Positions 35,454 through 43,491 of a DNA stretch of 64,000 nt are shown here, piece by piece. Under the pieces are notes generated by a model. That model was not told where the DNA came from. It searched no databases and saw only the letters and a program-made list of their open reading frames with translations. Both the position numbers and the translations under genes were made by a program. The first letter of the stretch is position 1. Each line of letters starts with the position of its first letter. The stretch is taken from positions 372,001 through 436,000 of the forward strand of contig CAWEOA010000002.1 in NCBI GenBank assembly GCA_963810615.1, read 5' to 3'. The DNA comes from JARRQJ01 sp963810615 (GTDB lineage: Bacteria > Pseudomonadota > Gammaproteobacteria > DRLM01).

Positions 35454-35711
35454 TCAGGCGGGCAATACACTGACAAATGTACGTTGCTTGGCGCCTTTGG
35501 TCTCGAACTTTACCTTACCGTCCGTCAAGGCAAACAAGGTATGGTCCCGTCCGCAACCCACATTCACCCCCGGATGGAAGTGGGTGCCGCGCTGGCGGAT
35601 CAAAATGTTTCCGGCAATAACCTGCTGGTCGCCGAAACGCTTTACCCCCAGGCGCTTGGCTTGTGAATCACGACCGTTGCGGCTGCTGCCACCTGCTTTT
35701 TTATGTGCCAT
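35454..35711 (-). CDS. rpmA: Ribosomal protein L27
   Basis: An 85-residue large-subunit protein near the peptidyl-transferase centre. MAHKKAGGSSRNGRDSQAKRLGVKRFG is the invariant N-terminus; its tail reaches the P site. No N-terminal extension of the kind removed by Prp in Firmicutes. Follows rplU by 105 bases. Confidence 0.98.
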   Translation of the reverse strand: MAHKKAGGSSRNGRDSQAKRLGVKRFGDQQVIAGNILIRQRGTHFHPGVNVGCGRDHTLFALTDGKVKFETKGAKQRTFVSVLPA

Positions 35712-35743
35712 TGCTAAATCCTCAAATCATTTTACTTAACTTC

Positions 35744-35764
35744 TCCTCCCCCTCAGGGGGAGGA
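35744..35764. repeat. Perfect GC palindrome in the rplU-rpmA spacer
   Basis: TCCTCCCCC (35744-35752) and GGGGGAGGA (35756-35764) pair around TCA, followed by a G-rich GGTGGGGGTGGGG stretch. It lacks a T run, so it is not an ordinary terminator. The hairpin looks like an intergenic repeat inserted between two ribosomal genes. Confidence 0.6.
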
Positions 35765-35816
35765 CTAAAGGTGGGGGTGGGGTAGAACCCTGCTGCCACG
35801 CTTTAATTAAAATACT

Positions 35817-36131
35817 TTAGCCGGCACTGATGCCGGTGATCTGCAATTCAGTATAGTGTTGACGATGGCCCATCTGCTTACGGAAGTGCTTGCGGCGCCG
35901 GAACTTGACGATACGGATCTTATCGCCGCGGCCATGAGATTTAACGGTGGCCGTAACCTTGCCGCCTGCCAGATAGGGTGCGCCAATCTTGACGTCCGCG
36001 CCTTCGCCCACCATCAGCACGCGATCCAATTCGATGGTGCTGCCTTCCGCATCCGGGAGGAGCTCAACCTTTAAGGTTTCACCTTCCGTAACGCGGTATT
36101 GCTTGCCACCGGTAACGATTACTGCGTACAT
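35817..36131 (-). CDS. rplU: Ribosomal protein L21
   Basis: A 104-residue large-subunit protein (MYAVIVTGGKQYRVTEGETLKVE; FRRRKHFRKQMGHRQHYTELQITGI). The start is at 36131, matching the family; the open frame to 36293 is not coding. First gene of rplU-rpmA. It diverges from ispB, the usual gammaproteobacterial layout. Confidence 0.98.
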   Translation of the reverse strand: MYAVIVTGGKQYRVTEGETLKVELLPDAEGSTIELDRVLMVGEGADVKIGAPYLAGGKVTATVKSHGRGDKIRIVKFRRRKHFRKQMGHRQHYTELQITGISAG

Positions 36132-36324
36132 GTCATTGTTCTCCAAAGATTTTCCCTGAAGCACCAAGAAAAACCCCATTAACTCGGTAAAAAGAGCGGG
36201 GATTTTAGCGACATATGGGACCAGCGTCAAATCCATCTTTAAGATCGAGAATTGCCCCGGCCAATTGCAAAGCGCGCCCGGCATCGCTAGCATGCACGCT
36301 TCTGCGCACTCTTAAAATCTTATA

Positions 36325-37299
36325 ATGGCGATGGATATCCAGGCTGTATACACCCTCGTTGCGGACGACATGCACGCCGTCAATGACCTGATCGGAACCC
36401 GGCTGCGGTCCGAGGTGGCGTTGATCAACCAAATGGGTCAATACATAATTAATAGCGGCGGCAAACGCTTACGCCCCATATTGGTCTTGCTCAGCGCCAA
36501 TGCCTTCGGCTACAGCGGTCGGCATCATATCGGCCTGTCGGCCATCGTGGAGTTCATCCACACCGCCACCCTCCTCCATGACGACGTGGTCGACGCCTCG
36601 CAGCTGCGCCGCGGTCATGAAACGGCCAATTCCATCTGGGGCAACGAGGCCAGCGTGCTGGTGGGCGACTTTCTCTATTCAAGGGCCTTCGAGATGATGG
36701 TCGAGGTCGGCAATATGGATGTCATGGAGATCATGTCCCATGCCACCAATACCATCGCCGAGGGTGAGGTGTTACAACTCCTTAATTGTCATGATGCCGA
36801 CACCACCGAGGAACGTTATCTGGAGGTGATTCGTTCCAAGACCGCCAAATTGTTCGAGGCCGCCGCCGAACTGGGTGCAGTCATCAGCAACAAAGGGGCG
36901 GCGGAACAACAAGCCATGCGCAACTACGGCATCCATCTGGGCACCGCTTTTCAGCTTATCGACGACGTCCTGGACTACAGCGCCTCCCCGGAACAGATCG
37001 GTAAAAACATAGGCGACGATCTGGCAGAAGGCAAACCGACCCTGCCCCTCATTTATGCCATGCGCCAGGGGACCGCGACACAATCCGCCTTTGTCCGCCA
37101 GGCCATTGAAGAGGGTGGCCGCGACACCATTACCCAGGTAATCCAGGCCATTGAATCCACAGACGCCATCGCGTACACTGCCCGCGCAGCGCAGCGGGAG
37201 ACCGAACAAGCCATGGCCGCTCTAGAGGCCGTCCCCTCCTCGCCCTACAAAGATGCCATGTATGCACTCGCTGCTTTTGCCGTTAAACGCGATCATTAA
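36325..37299 (+). CDS. ispB: Octaprenyl (polyprenyl) diphosphate synthase
   Basis: A 324-residue trans-prenyltransferase making the ubiquinone side chain. The two aspartate-rich motifs are LLHDDVVDAS (first) and LIDDVLDY (second); GGKRLRP binds IPP. The chain length cannot be read safely. Starts at 36325 and 36331 are both possible; neither has a ribosome site. A perfect TATAAT at 36321-36326 overlaps the first ATG, so if used as a promoter the message would be leaderless or start inside the gene. Confidence 0.95.
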   Translation: MAMDIQAVYTLVADDMHAVNDLIGTRLRSEVALINQMGQYIINSGGKRLRPILVLLSANAFGYSGRHHIGLSAIVEFIHTATLLHDDVVDASQLRRGHETANSIWGNEASVLVGDFLYSRAFEMMVEVGNMDVMEIMSHATNTIAEGEVLQLLNCHDADTTEERYLEVIRSKTAKLFEAAAELGAVISNKGAAEQQAMRNYGIHLGTAFQLIDDVLDYSASPEQIGKNIGDDLAEGKPTLPLIYAMRQGTATQSAFVRQAIEEGGRDTITQVIQAIESTDAIAYTARAAQRETEQAMAALEAVPSSPYKDAMYALAAFAVKRDH

Positions 37300-37300
37300 T

Positions 37301-37377
37301 CGGGGTGTAGCTCAGCCTGGTAGAGCACTGCCTTCGGGAGGCAGGGGCCGGAGGTTCGAATCCTCTCACCCCGACCA
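37301..37377 (+). tRNA. tRNA-Pro (anticodon CGG)
   Basis: A 77-base cloverleaf: acceptor CGGGGTG/CACCCCG, D arm GCTC/GAGC, anticodon stem CTGCC/GGCAG with loop TTCGGGA (anticodon CGG, reading CCG), T arm GGAGG-TTCGAAT-CCTCT, encoded CCA. It begins one base after the ispB stop. Confidence 0.98.
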
Positions 37378-37389
37378 GGCGCTACGGCC

Positions 37390-37623
37390 ATGATCTTACC
37401 GCGACTGATTATTATCGCTGTTGCCGTTTGGCTGGCGATCCATGCGCTACGCCGCATTATCCAGTACCTTACTCCTCCCAAAGCCGCCGCCGGGGGCGCC
37501 ACCAAAAATATGGTTCGTTGCGCCCAATGCGGTCTGCATCTGCCGGAATCGGAGGCGACCTCCGACCAAGGACTGCATTTCTGCTGTGAGGAGCACCGCC
37601 GCCAACACGCCGAAGCCGTATAA
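37390..37623 (+). CDS. PP0621-like small membrane-anchored zinc-ribbon protein
   Basis: A 77-residue protein with one N-terminal membrane helix (about 4-20) and a cytoplasmic part containing CAQCGLHLPESEA...FCCEEH, a probable zinc ribbon. This matches the small PP0621-type family found next to pilS in Pseudomonas. Function unknown; its place between tRNA-Pro and pilS suggests it is read into the pil regulators. Confidence 0.78.
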   Translation: MILPRLIIIAVAVWLAIHALRRIIQYLTPPKAAAGGATKNMVRCAQCGLHLPESEATSDQGLHFCCEEHRRQHAEAV

Positions 37624-37746
37624 TTACCTGCTCACCCTATTTCAAAATACGCGCTTACCCTTAAGCACCCGTGTCTACCCGCCGATGTAAAATGCACATA
37701 TATATTTTCTATTCTTAAGGATAAGCATCTTTGCAGGTCACAAAGG

Positions 37747-39378
37747 ATGAATGACCAGCCTCGCACCACTACGTGGACGCCTCTATCGGGGGAGAACGCC
37801 TCGTACCGCCAAACCTGGACGCCCTTAAGCCTCTTTAACCTTTACCGTTTGGTTATCGCGGGCTTATTCAGCCTGATTTCAGTCATCGGAATCGAACTGA
37901 CGCCGCTAGGAACAGAGGATCACCGACTGTTTACGCTGACGAGCATCGCTTATCTGCTATTCGGCCTGCTCAGCGCACTCACCATCCGTTGGCGCATCCC
38001 AAGATTCCAAATCCAACTTTACAGCCAACTCCCCGCCGACATCATTTGCATCACATTATTAATGTATGCCAGCGGCGGCGTGCGCAGCGGCTTGGGGACT
38101 TTATTGATTGCCGCTCTGGCCGGTGGCGGCATGTTGATGAGGGGTCACATGGCGATCCTGTACGCCGCCATTACCACCATCGCAGTCCTGGGCGAAGAGC
38201 TCTACATTTGGACCAATCATATCGCCGCCGGACCCAATTTTCCCCATGCCGGCATATTGGGCGTCACCTTTTTCGCCACTGTAATCTTGGCCTATCTCTT
38301 GGCAAAACGCGCTCGCGAGGGGGAGGCTCTGGCTGCGCAGCGAGGCGTCGACCTCGCCAACATGGAGCAACTCACCGAGTACGTAATCCAGCGCATGCAG
38401 ACCGGGGTCATCGTCATCGATAAGCAACAACGGGTGAGGTTGATTAATGAATCTGCGTGGCATCTGTTAGGTACGATTGCAAATTCGGCCCAGCCGCGAT
38501 TGGTCGATCTTTCACCGCCTTTAGCCGCTTACTTGGTACTGTGGCAAGAAAATCCCGATCGCGAAGCGCAAGCATTTCATCCCACGCCTACCAGCCCTGA
38601 AATTCTGTCGCGCTTTGCCAAACTCGGCCAAACCGGGATTTTGATCTTCCTGGAGAATACCGCCGCCACCGCGCAACAGGCTCAACAAATGAAACTCGCG
38701 TCGCTGGGAAGGCTCACGGCCAGCATCGCCCACGAGATACGCAACCCGCTGGCCGCCATCAGTCACGCGGGACAGTTGCTGGCGGAGTCGCCGCAAATAT
38801 CTTCGGGAGACGTTCGCCTCACGGAAATCATTCAGCAGCACTCCCAACGCATGAATGCGATCGTCGAAAACATTCTGCAACTCAGTCGCCGCCAACGTTC
38901 TCAGCCCGAAGAATTTAGGCTCTCATCCTGGCTGCAAGATTTCATCGCGAGTTTTTGCAGTACACAGGGAATCGAAAGCCACGGCATCACCATCGAGATA
39001 AATCCACCCGACACCATCGTACGCATCGATCCGTCGCAACTTAACCAGGTTTTGTGGAATCTCTGCCATAATGGTATTCGCTACAGCATTGAGAACACCG
39101 GCGAACCGCGATTAAAACTACGCGGCGGTAGCAGCGAAGAATCACCCAACCCATTTCTTGATGTGATCGACTCGGGGCGCGGCGTGCCGCCGGAGGCGGT
39201 AAACCATCTTTTCGAGCCATTTTTTACTACCGAACCCAAGGGCACGGGACTTGGGTTGTACATCTCACGCGAGCTGTGCGAATCTAATCAAGCGCGCCTG
39301 AACTACATCCCGATAGCGGGTGGAGGCGGTTGTTTTCGTATAATCTTCGCCGACCCCAGAAGGAAACAGCTGACATGA
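37747..39378 (+). CDS. pilS: Sensor histidine kinase PilS
   Basis: A 543-residue membrane kinase controlling pilin transcription. About six N-terminal helices (residues 30-200) are followed by a PAS-like region, the HisKA motif ASIAHEIRNPLAAISHAGQ with the phosphorylated histidine, and an HATPase domain (N box WNLCHNGIRYS, G1 DSGRGVP, G2 GTGLGLYIS). In Pseudomonas PilS senses pilin levels in the inner membrane. The purine-rich ribosome site abuts ATG 37747, a tight spacing. It overlaps pilR as ATGA. Confidence 0.95.
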   Translation: MNDQPRTTTWTPLSGENASYRQTWTPLSLFNLYRLVIAGLFSLISVIGIELTPLGTEDHRLFTLTSIAYLLFGLLSALTIRWRIPRFQIQLYSQLPADIICITLLMYASGGVRSGLGTLLIAALAGGGMLMRGHMAILYAAITTIAVLGEELYIWTNHIAAGPNFPHAGILGVTFFATVILAYLLAKRAREGEALAAQRGVDLANMEQLTEYVIQRMQTGVIVIDKQQRVRLINESAWHLLGTIANSAQPRLVDLSPPLAAYLVLWQENPDREAQAFHPTPTSPEILSRFAKLGQTGILIFLENTAATAQQAQQMKLASLGRLTASIAHEIRNPLAAISHAGQLLAESPQISSGDVRLTEIIQQHSQRMNAIVENILQLSRRQRSQPEEFRLSSWLQDFIASFCSTQGIESHGITIEINPPDTIVRIDPSQLNQVLWNLCHNGIRYSIENTGEPRLKLRGGSSEESPNPFLDVIDSGRGVPPEAVNHLFEPFFTTEPKGTGLGLYISRELCESNQARLNYIPIAGGGGCFRIIFADPRRKQLT

Positions 39379-40715
39379 ACAGGTTGCGGCCTACGGCACT
39401 GGTGATCGATGACGAACCGGACATCCGGGAATTGCTCAAACTGACCCTCGACCGTATGGATGTAGACACGATTGCGGCGGAAAATCTCACCAAGGCGCGC
39501 GCGCTGCTGGCGGAACAGCATTATGATCTCTGCCTCACAGACATGCGCCTCCCCGACGGCAACGGCATTGACCTGGTAGAACATATTCAAAAGAATTATC
39601 CCGACACCCCGGTAGCGGTCATCACCGCCCATGGCAACATGGAGGCCGCGGTCAGCGCGCTGAAGACCGGCGCCTTCGATTTCGTCTCCAAACCTGTGGA
39701 CCTACAGGTCCTGAGAAACTTAGTCAGCACCGCCCTTAAGTTATCTCAACCCCAGCCAAAAACTGTCCGTCAAGCCTACACCACCCTGTTAGGCAATTCC
39801 GAAGTCGTCAAGAATATACAAGAAACGATTGCCAAACTGGCGCGCAGCCAAGCCCCCGTTTATATTAGCGGCGAATCGGGAGTCGGCAAGGAATTAGTAG
39901 CCCGCTTGATTCATGAAAAAGGGCCACGTGCGGACAAGCCTTTTATCCCCGTCAATTGCGGCGCCATACCGGGCGAACTCATGGAAAGCGAATTCTTCGG
40001 CCACAAAAAGGGTAGCTTCACCGGCGCGGTCGCCGACAAAGATGGTCTGTTTCAAGCCGCCAACGGCGGCACCCTGTTTCTCGACGAGGTAGCGGACCTT
40101 CCCTTGCATATGCAAGTAAAATTGCTGCGCGTAATTCAAGAAAAATCCGTGCGGCCTATCGGCGCACAAAAAGAGATGGCTATCGATGTGCGCATTTTGA
40201 GCGCCACCCACAAGGACTTGGCCGCACTGGTGGATACGGGAGAATTTCGTCAAGATCTCTTTTACCGTATTAACGTCATCGAACTGCATGTACCGAGTCT
40301 CCGCGAACGCAGCGATGATATTCCGGCACTCACGACTCATATATTAGAGCGCCTGTCTGAACAGAATGGCCTGCCGACGCCCACGGTGAGCAAAGAGGCA
40401 ATCTCGGCGTTGGAGGACTACCAATTTCCCGGCAATGTGCGGGAATTGGAAAATATTCTGGAACGGGCCATTACTCTCTGCGAAGGCAATGTCATCCAAA
40501 AGATGGATCTGCGCCTGTCTAGCGGCATTGCTGTACCGCCGACCGCCACTGACACCGGCAAGGTGGCCTTGGAACCCTACCTCGACACCATCGAGAAAGA
40601 GACCATCATCAAGGCCCTCGAACATACCCGCTATAATAAAACCGCTGCCGCCAAACTCCTGGGCATCACCTTCCGGGCACTGCGCTATCGCCTCAAAAAG
40701 CTGGGATTGGACTAA
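39375..40715 (+). CDS. pilR: Sigma-54 response regulator PilR
   Basis: A 446-residue NtrC-type activator. The receiver domain has the phospho-acceptor aspartate in CLTDMRLPDG. The AAA+ domain has GESGVGKE (Walker A), KKGSFTGA (GAFTGA loop, with serine as in other PilR proteins) and GGTLFLDEVADLP (Walker B). A C-terminal Fis-type helix-turn-helix (NKTAAAKLLGITFRALRYRL) follows. It activates pilA from the sigma-54 promoter about 300 bases downstream. Start coupled to pilS. Confidence 0.96.
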   Translation: MNRLRPTALVIDDEPDIRELLKLTLDRMDVDTIAAENLTKARALLAEQHYDLCLTDMRLPDGNGIDLVEHIQKNYPDTPVAVITAHGNMEAAVSALKTGAFDFVSKPVDLQVLRNLVSTALKLSQPQPKTVRQAYTTLLGNSEVVKNIQETIAKLARSQAPVYISGESGVGKELVARLIHEKGPRADKPFIPVNCGAIPGELMESEFFGHKKGSFTGAVADKDGLFQAANGGTLFLDEVADLPLHMQVKLLRVIQEKSVRPIGAQKEMAIDVRILSATHKDLAALVDTGEFRQDLFYRINVIELHVPSLRERSDDIPALTTHILERLSEQNGLPTPTVSKEAISALEDYQFPGNVRELENILERAITLCEGNVIQKMDLRLSSGIAVPPTATDTGKVALEPYLDTIEKETIIKALEHTRYNKTAAAKLLGITFRALRYRLKKLGLD

Positions 40716-40798
40716 TATTCAAGGTCGCTCGACCGGCTGCGGCGTCCCTGGAATACGATTTAGAGAAACATCTTAGCGACTCATACTTCCGTGCAAGC

Positions 40799-40846
40799 GT
40801 CACATTCAATGGACTGTTCCGGTCACAATGTGACGCATTACGTCAC
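40799..40846 (+). promoter_or_regulatory. Cluster of GTCAC/GTGAC half-sites upstream of pilA
   Basis: Four half-sites lie at 40799-40803, 40822-40826, 40830-40834 and 40842-40846. They form two nested palindromes: GTCAC-AAT-GTGAC, and GTGACG with CGTCAC five bases apart. They sit about 200 bases upstream of the sigma-54 promoter, a typical enhancer distance. Binding by PilR is inference. Confidence 0.4.
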
Positions 40847-40937
40847 TCCCATTTATCAAAAAAGCCTGTTCTACCCCACTGCAACTCCCCGCAAACCCTG
40901 CTTTGCCCTTGCACATCCGACTTGGCATCGCCACAAT

Positions 40938-40953
40938 TGTGATGCAGCTCACA
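40938..40953 (+). promoter_or_regulatory. CRP/Vfr-type binding site upstream of pilA
   Basis: TGTGATGCAGCTCACA is an exact match to the TGTGA-N6-TCACA consensus of CRP and Vfr. It is centred about 90 bases before the expected pilA transcription start. Confidence 0.6.
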
Positions 40954-41008
40954 TTATCGAGCTGATTCTCGCCATTTCCAGGCATGCTCCGTCTAGGAGT
41001 CCACATAT

Positions 41009-41024
41009 TGGCATACTTTCTGCC
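41009..41024 (+). promoter_or_regulatory. Sigma-54 promoter of pilA
   Basis: TGGCAT at 41009-41014 and CTGCC at 41020-41024 match the -24/-12 consensus TGGCAC-N5-TTGCW with correct spacing. It lies 93 bases before the pilA start and behind pilR, which encodes the matching activator. Confidence 0.7.
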
Positions 41025-41116
41025 TTTCATTAGGCAAGGCAATGGCGGCCCACGGCAAGTCCGGAGCCAACAAAGTTCTTAACCCCAAACACCAGTCAAC
41101 ACATGGAGACACATAC

Positions 41117-41537
41117 ATGAAAACAACCCAAAAAGGTTTTACCCTTATCGAATTGATGATCGTAGTCGCGATCATCGGTATTCTGGCGGCCATTGCCATA
41201 CCCGCTTACCAGGATTACATCACCCGCGCAAAAGTGACCGAAGTGATCGACATGGCAGCGCCTGCCAAGACGGCGGTTTCGGAAACGGCATCTTCATTGG
41301 GTGGATTGGCCAATGTCACAGCCGCGAACTCCGGTTACTCATTCCCGGGAGCTACCGATTATGTTTCCGGCGTCACGGTTACTGATGCCACCGGTGTAGT
41401 CACGGTGACTTCCACTGTCCCCAGCGCAACGGGTGCATCTTACCTTGACCCCAACTGACGTTGGCGGTGGCCAGTTGAAATGGGTCTGCGCGTCCGCCGC
41501 CATTGCGGCGAAATATCTGCCGGCTAATTGCCGCTAA
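41117..41537 (+). CDS. pilA: Major type IV pilin PilA, frameshifted near the 3' end
   Basis: The N-terminus MKTTQKGFTLIELMIVVAII is a classical type IVa prepilin: cleavage after G7 and +5 glutamate E12. The frame from 41117 stops at 41458 after 113 residues and lacks the disulfide loop. The +1 frame from about 41420 reads TLTPTDVGGGQLKWVCASAA... KYLPANCR and stops at 41537, restoring two cysteines and a normal length of about 139. One extra base between about 41410 and 41430 explains this. Either real pilin decay, or one sequencing error. A strong terminator follows, so pilA is transcribed alone from the sigma-54 promoter. Confidence 0.85.
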
Positions 41538-41601
41538 TGCTAATGTCCTTAGGTTGGGTTAAAGGTTTCATAGTGTAGCCCGACCTCAGACTTCAGCTAC
41601 C

Positions 41602-41632
41602 ATAGGGTGGGCATTGCCCACCCTATTTTTTT
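41602..41632 (+). terminator. Rho-independent terminator of pilA
   Basis: A perfect 10-base stem TAGGGTGGGC/GCCCACCCTA with loop ATT, followed by seven T residues. Confidence 0.96.
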
Positions 41633-41749
41633 GCGATGATGGTTGCCTGGGCCAAGTGGCAATAATATGATCTTGAAAAATACACTGCTCCTCATGAATA
41701 CACTAAACCATTTTCCGCCCCCAGCCGATACAGGCACAGTGGAAACAAA

Positions 41750-43489
41750 TTGGCCAAGGACATGACGAACACCGCCCCCGCAATGGATAACACTGAGCGC
41801 CTCAGTGGCTTAGCACGGAAGTTAGTAAGCAGCGGCCTGCTCATGGAAGAACAGGCACACCAAGTCCTGGCGGAAGCGGGCAACAAAAAAATCTCTTTCG
41901 TCGCCCAGCTGGTAGACAGCAAGACTCTGGATTCCTATACCATCGCCGAGACCGGCGCCTATGAATTCGGCGTGCCGTTATTTGATGTCACCGCCATTGA
42001 CATGGACGTGCTGGCCGTCAAACTGGTCGATGAAAAATTGGTGCGCAAACATCAGTCCTTACCCCTGTTTAAGCGCGGCAATCACCTATATGTGGCGATT
42101 GCCGACCCCAGCAACCTGCAAGCACTGGATGAAATAAAATTCCAAACCGGCCTTCATGCTCAGGCGATCGTGGCGGAGCAAAACCACTTACATAAATTGA
42201 TCGATCTGGCTTTGAGTAGCGATGCCAACAGCGCCATGGAGGATCTGAGTGACACCTCGCTGGACGACTTGGATTTCACCGGCGGGGACGAAGAAGTCGA
42301 ACAGAATGCGGGTGAAGCCGAGGTGGACGACACCCCGGTGGTTCGTTTCATAAATAAGGTAATGCTTGACGCCATCAACAAAGGCGCTTCCGACATTCAT
42401 TTCGAGCCTTATGAGAAAAAATACCGGGTACGCTTTCGCCAAGACGGTATACTCCGCGAAGTGGCATCGCCCCCTACAAACTTGGCCAATAAACTATCAT
42501 CCCGCCTTAAGGTCATGGCGCGCATGGACATCTCCGACCGCCGTACGCCTCAAGATGGCCGCATTAAGATGACCTTATCCAAGAACCGCGCCATCGATTT
42601 TCGCGTCAACACTTGCCCTACCTTGTATGGCGAAAAAATAGTTTTGCGTATCCTCGACCCCACCAGCGCGCAATTGGGCGTCGATGCCCTGGGCTTTGAG
42701 GAAGATCAAAAACAACAACTGCTTAAGGTCGTTCATCAACCTTACGGCATGGTGCTGGTTACCGGACCCACCGGCAGCGGTAAGACCGTGACCCTCTATA
42801 CTTGTCTCAACATTCTCAACAGTGAGGACCGCAATATCTCTACGGCGGAAGACCCCTCTGAAATCAACCTGCCGGGGGTCAATCAGGTCAACGTCAACAC
42901 CAGGGTGGGCTTGACCTTCGCCTCGGCGTTGCGCGCATTTCTCCGTCAGGACCCGGATGTCATTATGGTGGGGGAAATCCGCGATCTGGAAACCGCCGAG
43001 ATCGCCATCAAGGCGGCTCAAACCGGCCATATGGTATTTTCCACCCTACATACCAACGACGCGCCTCAGACCCTCAACCGACTTGCTAATATGGGCGTAC
43101 CGCCGTTTAATATAGCCACGGCGGTATCGCTTATCGTGGCGCAACGCTTGGCGCGGCGCTTGTGTCCGCACTGCAAGCAAGCTGCCTATATTCCTCCCGA
43201 GGCCTTGGTGGCGGAAGGGTTTTCCGAAGACGAGGTGGGGGATATTACGGTTTATAAGGCAATGGGTTGCGACAAATGCAATGACGGCTACAAAGGGCGT
43301 GTGGGCATTTATCAAGTCATGCCGATAACCGAGACCATGGCCAGACTTATTATGGAAAACTGTGATGCCCTCATGTTGGCGGATCAGGCCAAAAAGGAAG
43401 GGATCGCCGATTTACGAGCGTCGGGACTCCGCAAGGTCAAGGCGGGTTTTACCAGCCTTGAAGAACTCAATCGTGTGATTACGGTGTGA
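41750..43489 (+). CDS. pilB: Type IV pilus assembly ATPase PilB
   Basis: A 579-residue hexameric ATPase that powers pilus extension. The N-terminal MshEN/GSPII_E domain is followed by the ATPase core: Walker A GPTGSGKT at 339-346, an Asp box, Walker B (DPDVIMVGEIRDLET), His box HMVFSTLHTNDA, and a zinc motif CPHC...CDKC. The start is uncertain: TTG 41750 (after GTGGAAAC) or ATG 41762. The AEDPSE motif has serine where valine is usual. Its stop overlaps the pilC start region. Confidence 0.95.
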   Translation: MAKDMTNTAPAMDNTERLSGLARKLVSSGLLMEEQAHQVLAEAGNKKISFVAQLVDSKTLDSYTIAETGAYEFGVPLFDVTAIDMDVLAVKLVDEKLVRKHQSLPLFKRGNHLYVAIADPSNLQALDEIKFQTGLHAQAIVAEQNHLHKLIDLALSSDANSAMEDLSDTSLDDLDFTGGDEEVEQNAGEAEVDDTPVVRFINKVMLDAINKGASDIHFEPYEKKYRVRFRQDGILREVASPPTNLANKLSSRLKVMARMDISDRRTPQDGRIKMTLSKNRAIDFRVNTCPTLYGEKIVLRILDPTSAQLGVDALGFEEDQKQQLLKVVHQPYGMVLVTGPTGSGKTVTLYTCLNILNSEDRNISTAEDPSEINLPGVNQVNVNTRVGLTFASALRAFLRQDPDVIMVGEIRDLETAEIAIKAAQTGHMVFSTLHTNDAPQTLNRLANMGVPPFNIATAVSLIVAQRLARRLCPHCKQAAYIPPEALVAEGFSEDEVGDITVYKAMGCDKCNDGYKGRVGIYQVMPITETMARLIMENCDALMLADQAKKEGIADLRASGLRKVKAGFTSLEELNRVITV

Positions 43490-43491
43490 TC

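Noticed and set aside
40921..40945. Second sigma-54 promoter at TTGGCATCGCCACAATTG
   Set aside because: The -12 element is at the wrong distance from the -24 GG.
40806..41042. 78-codon minus-strand frame in the pilA promoter region
   Set aside because: Overlaps the CRP-like and sigma-54 sites, with no ribosome site or homology.
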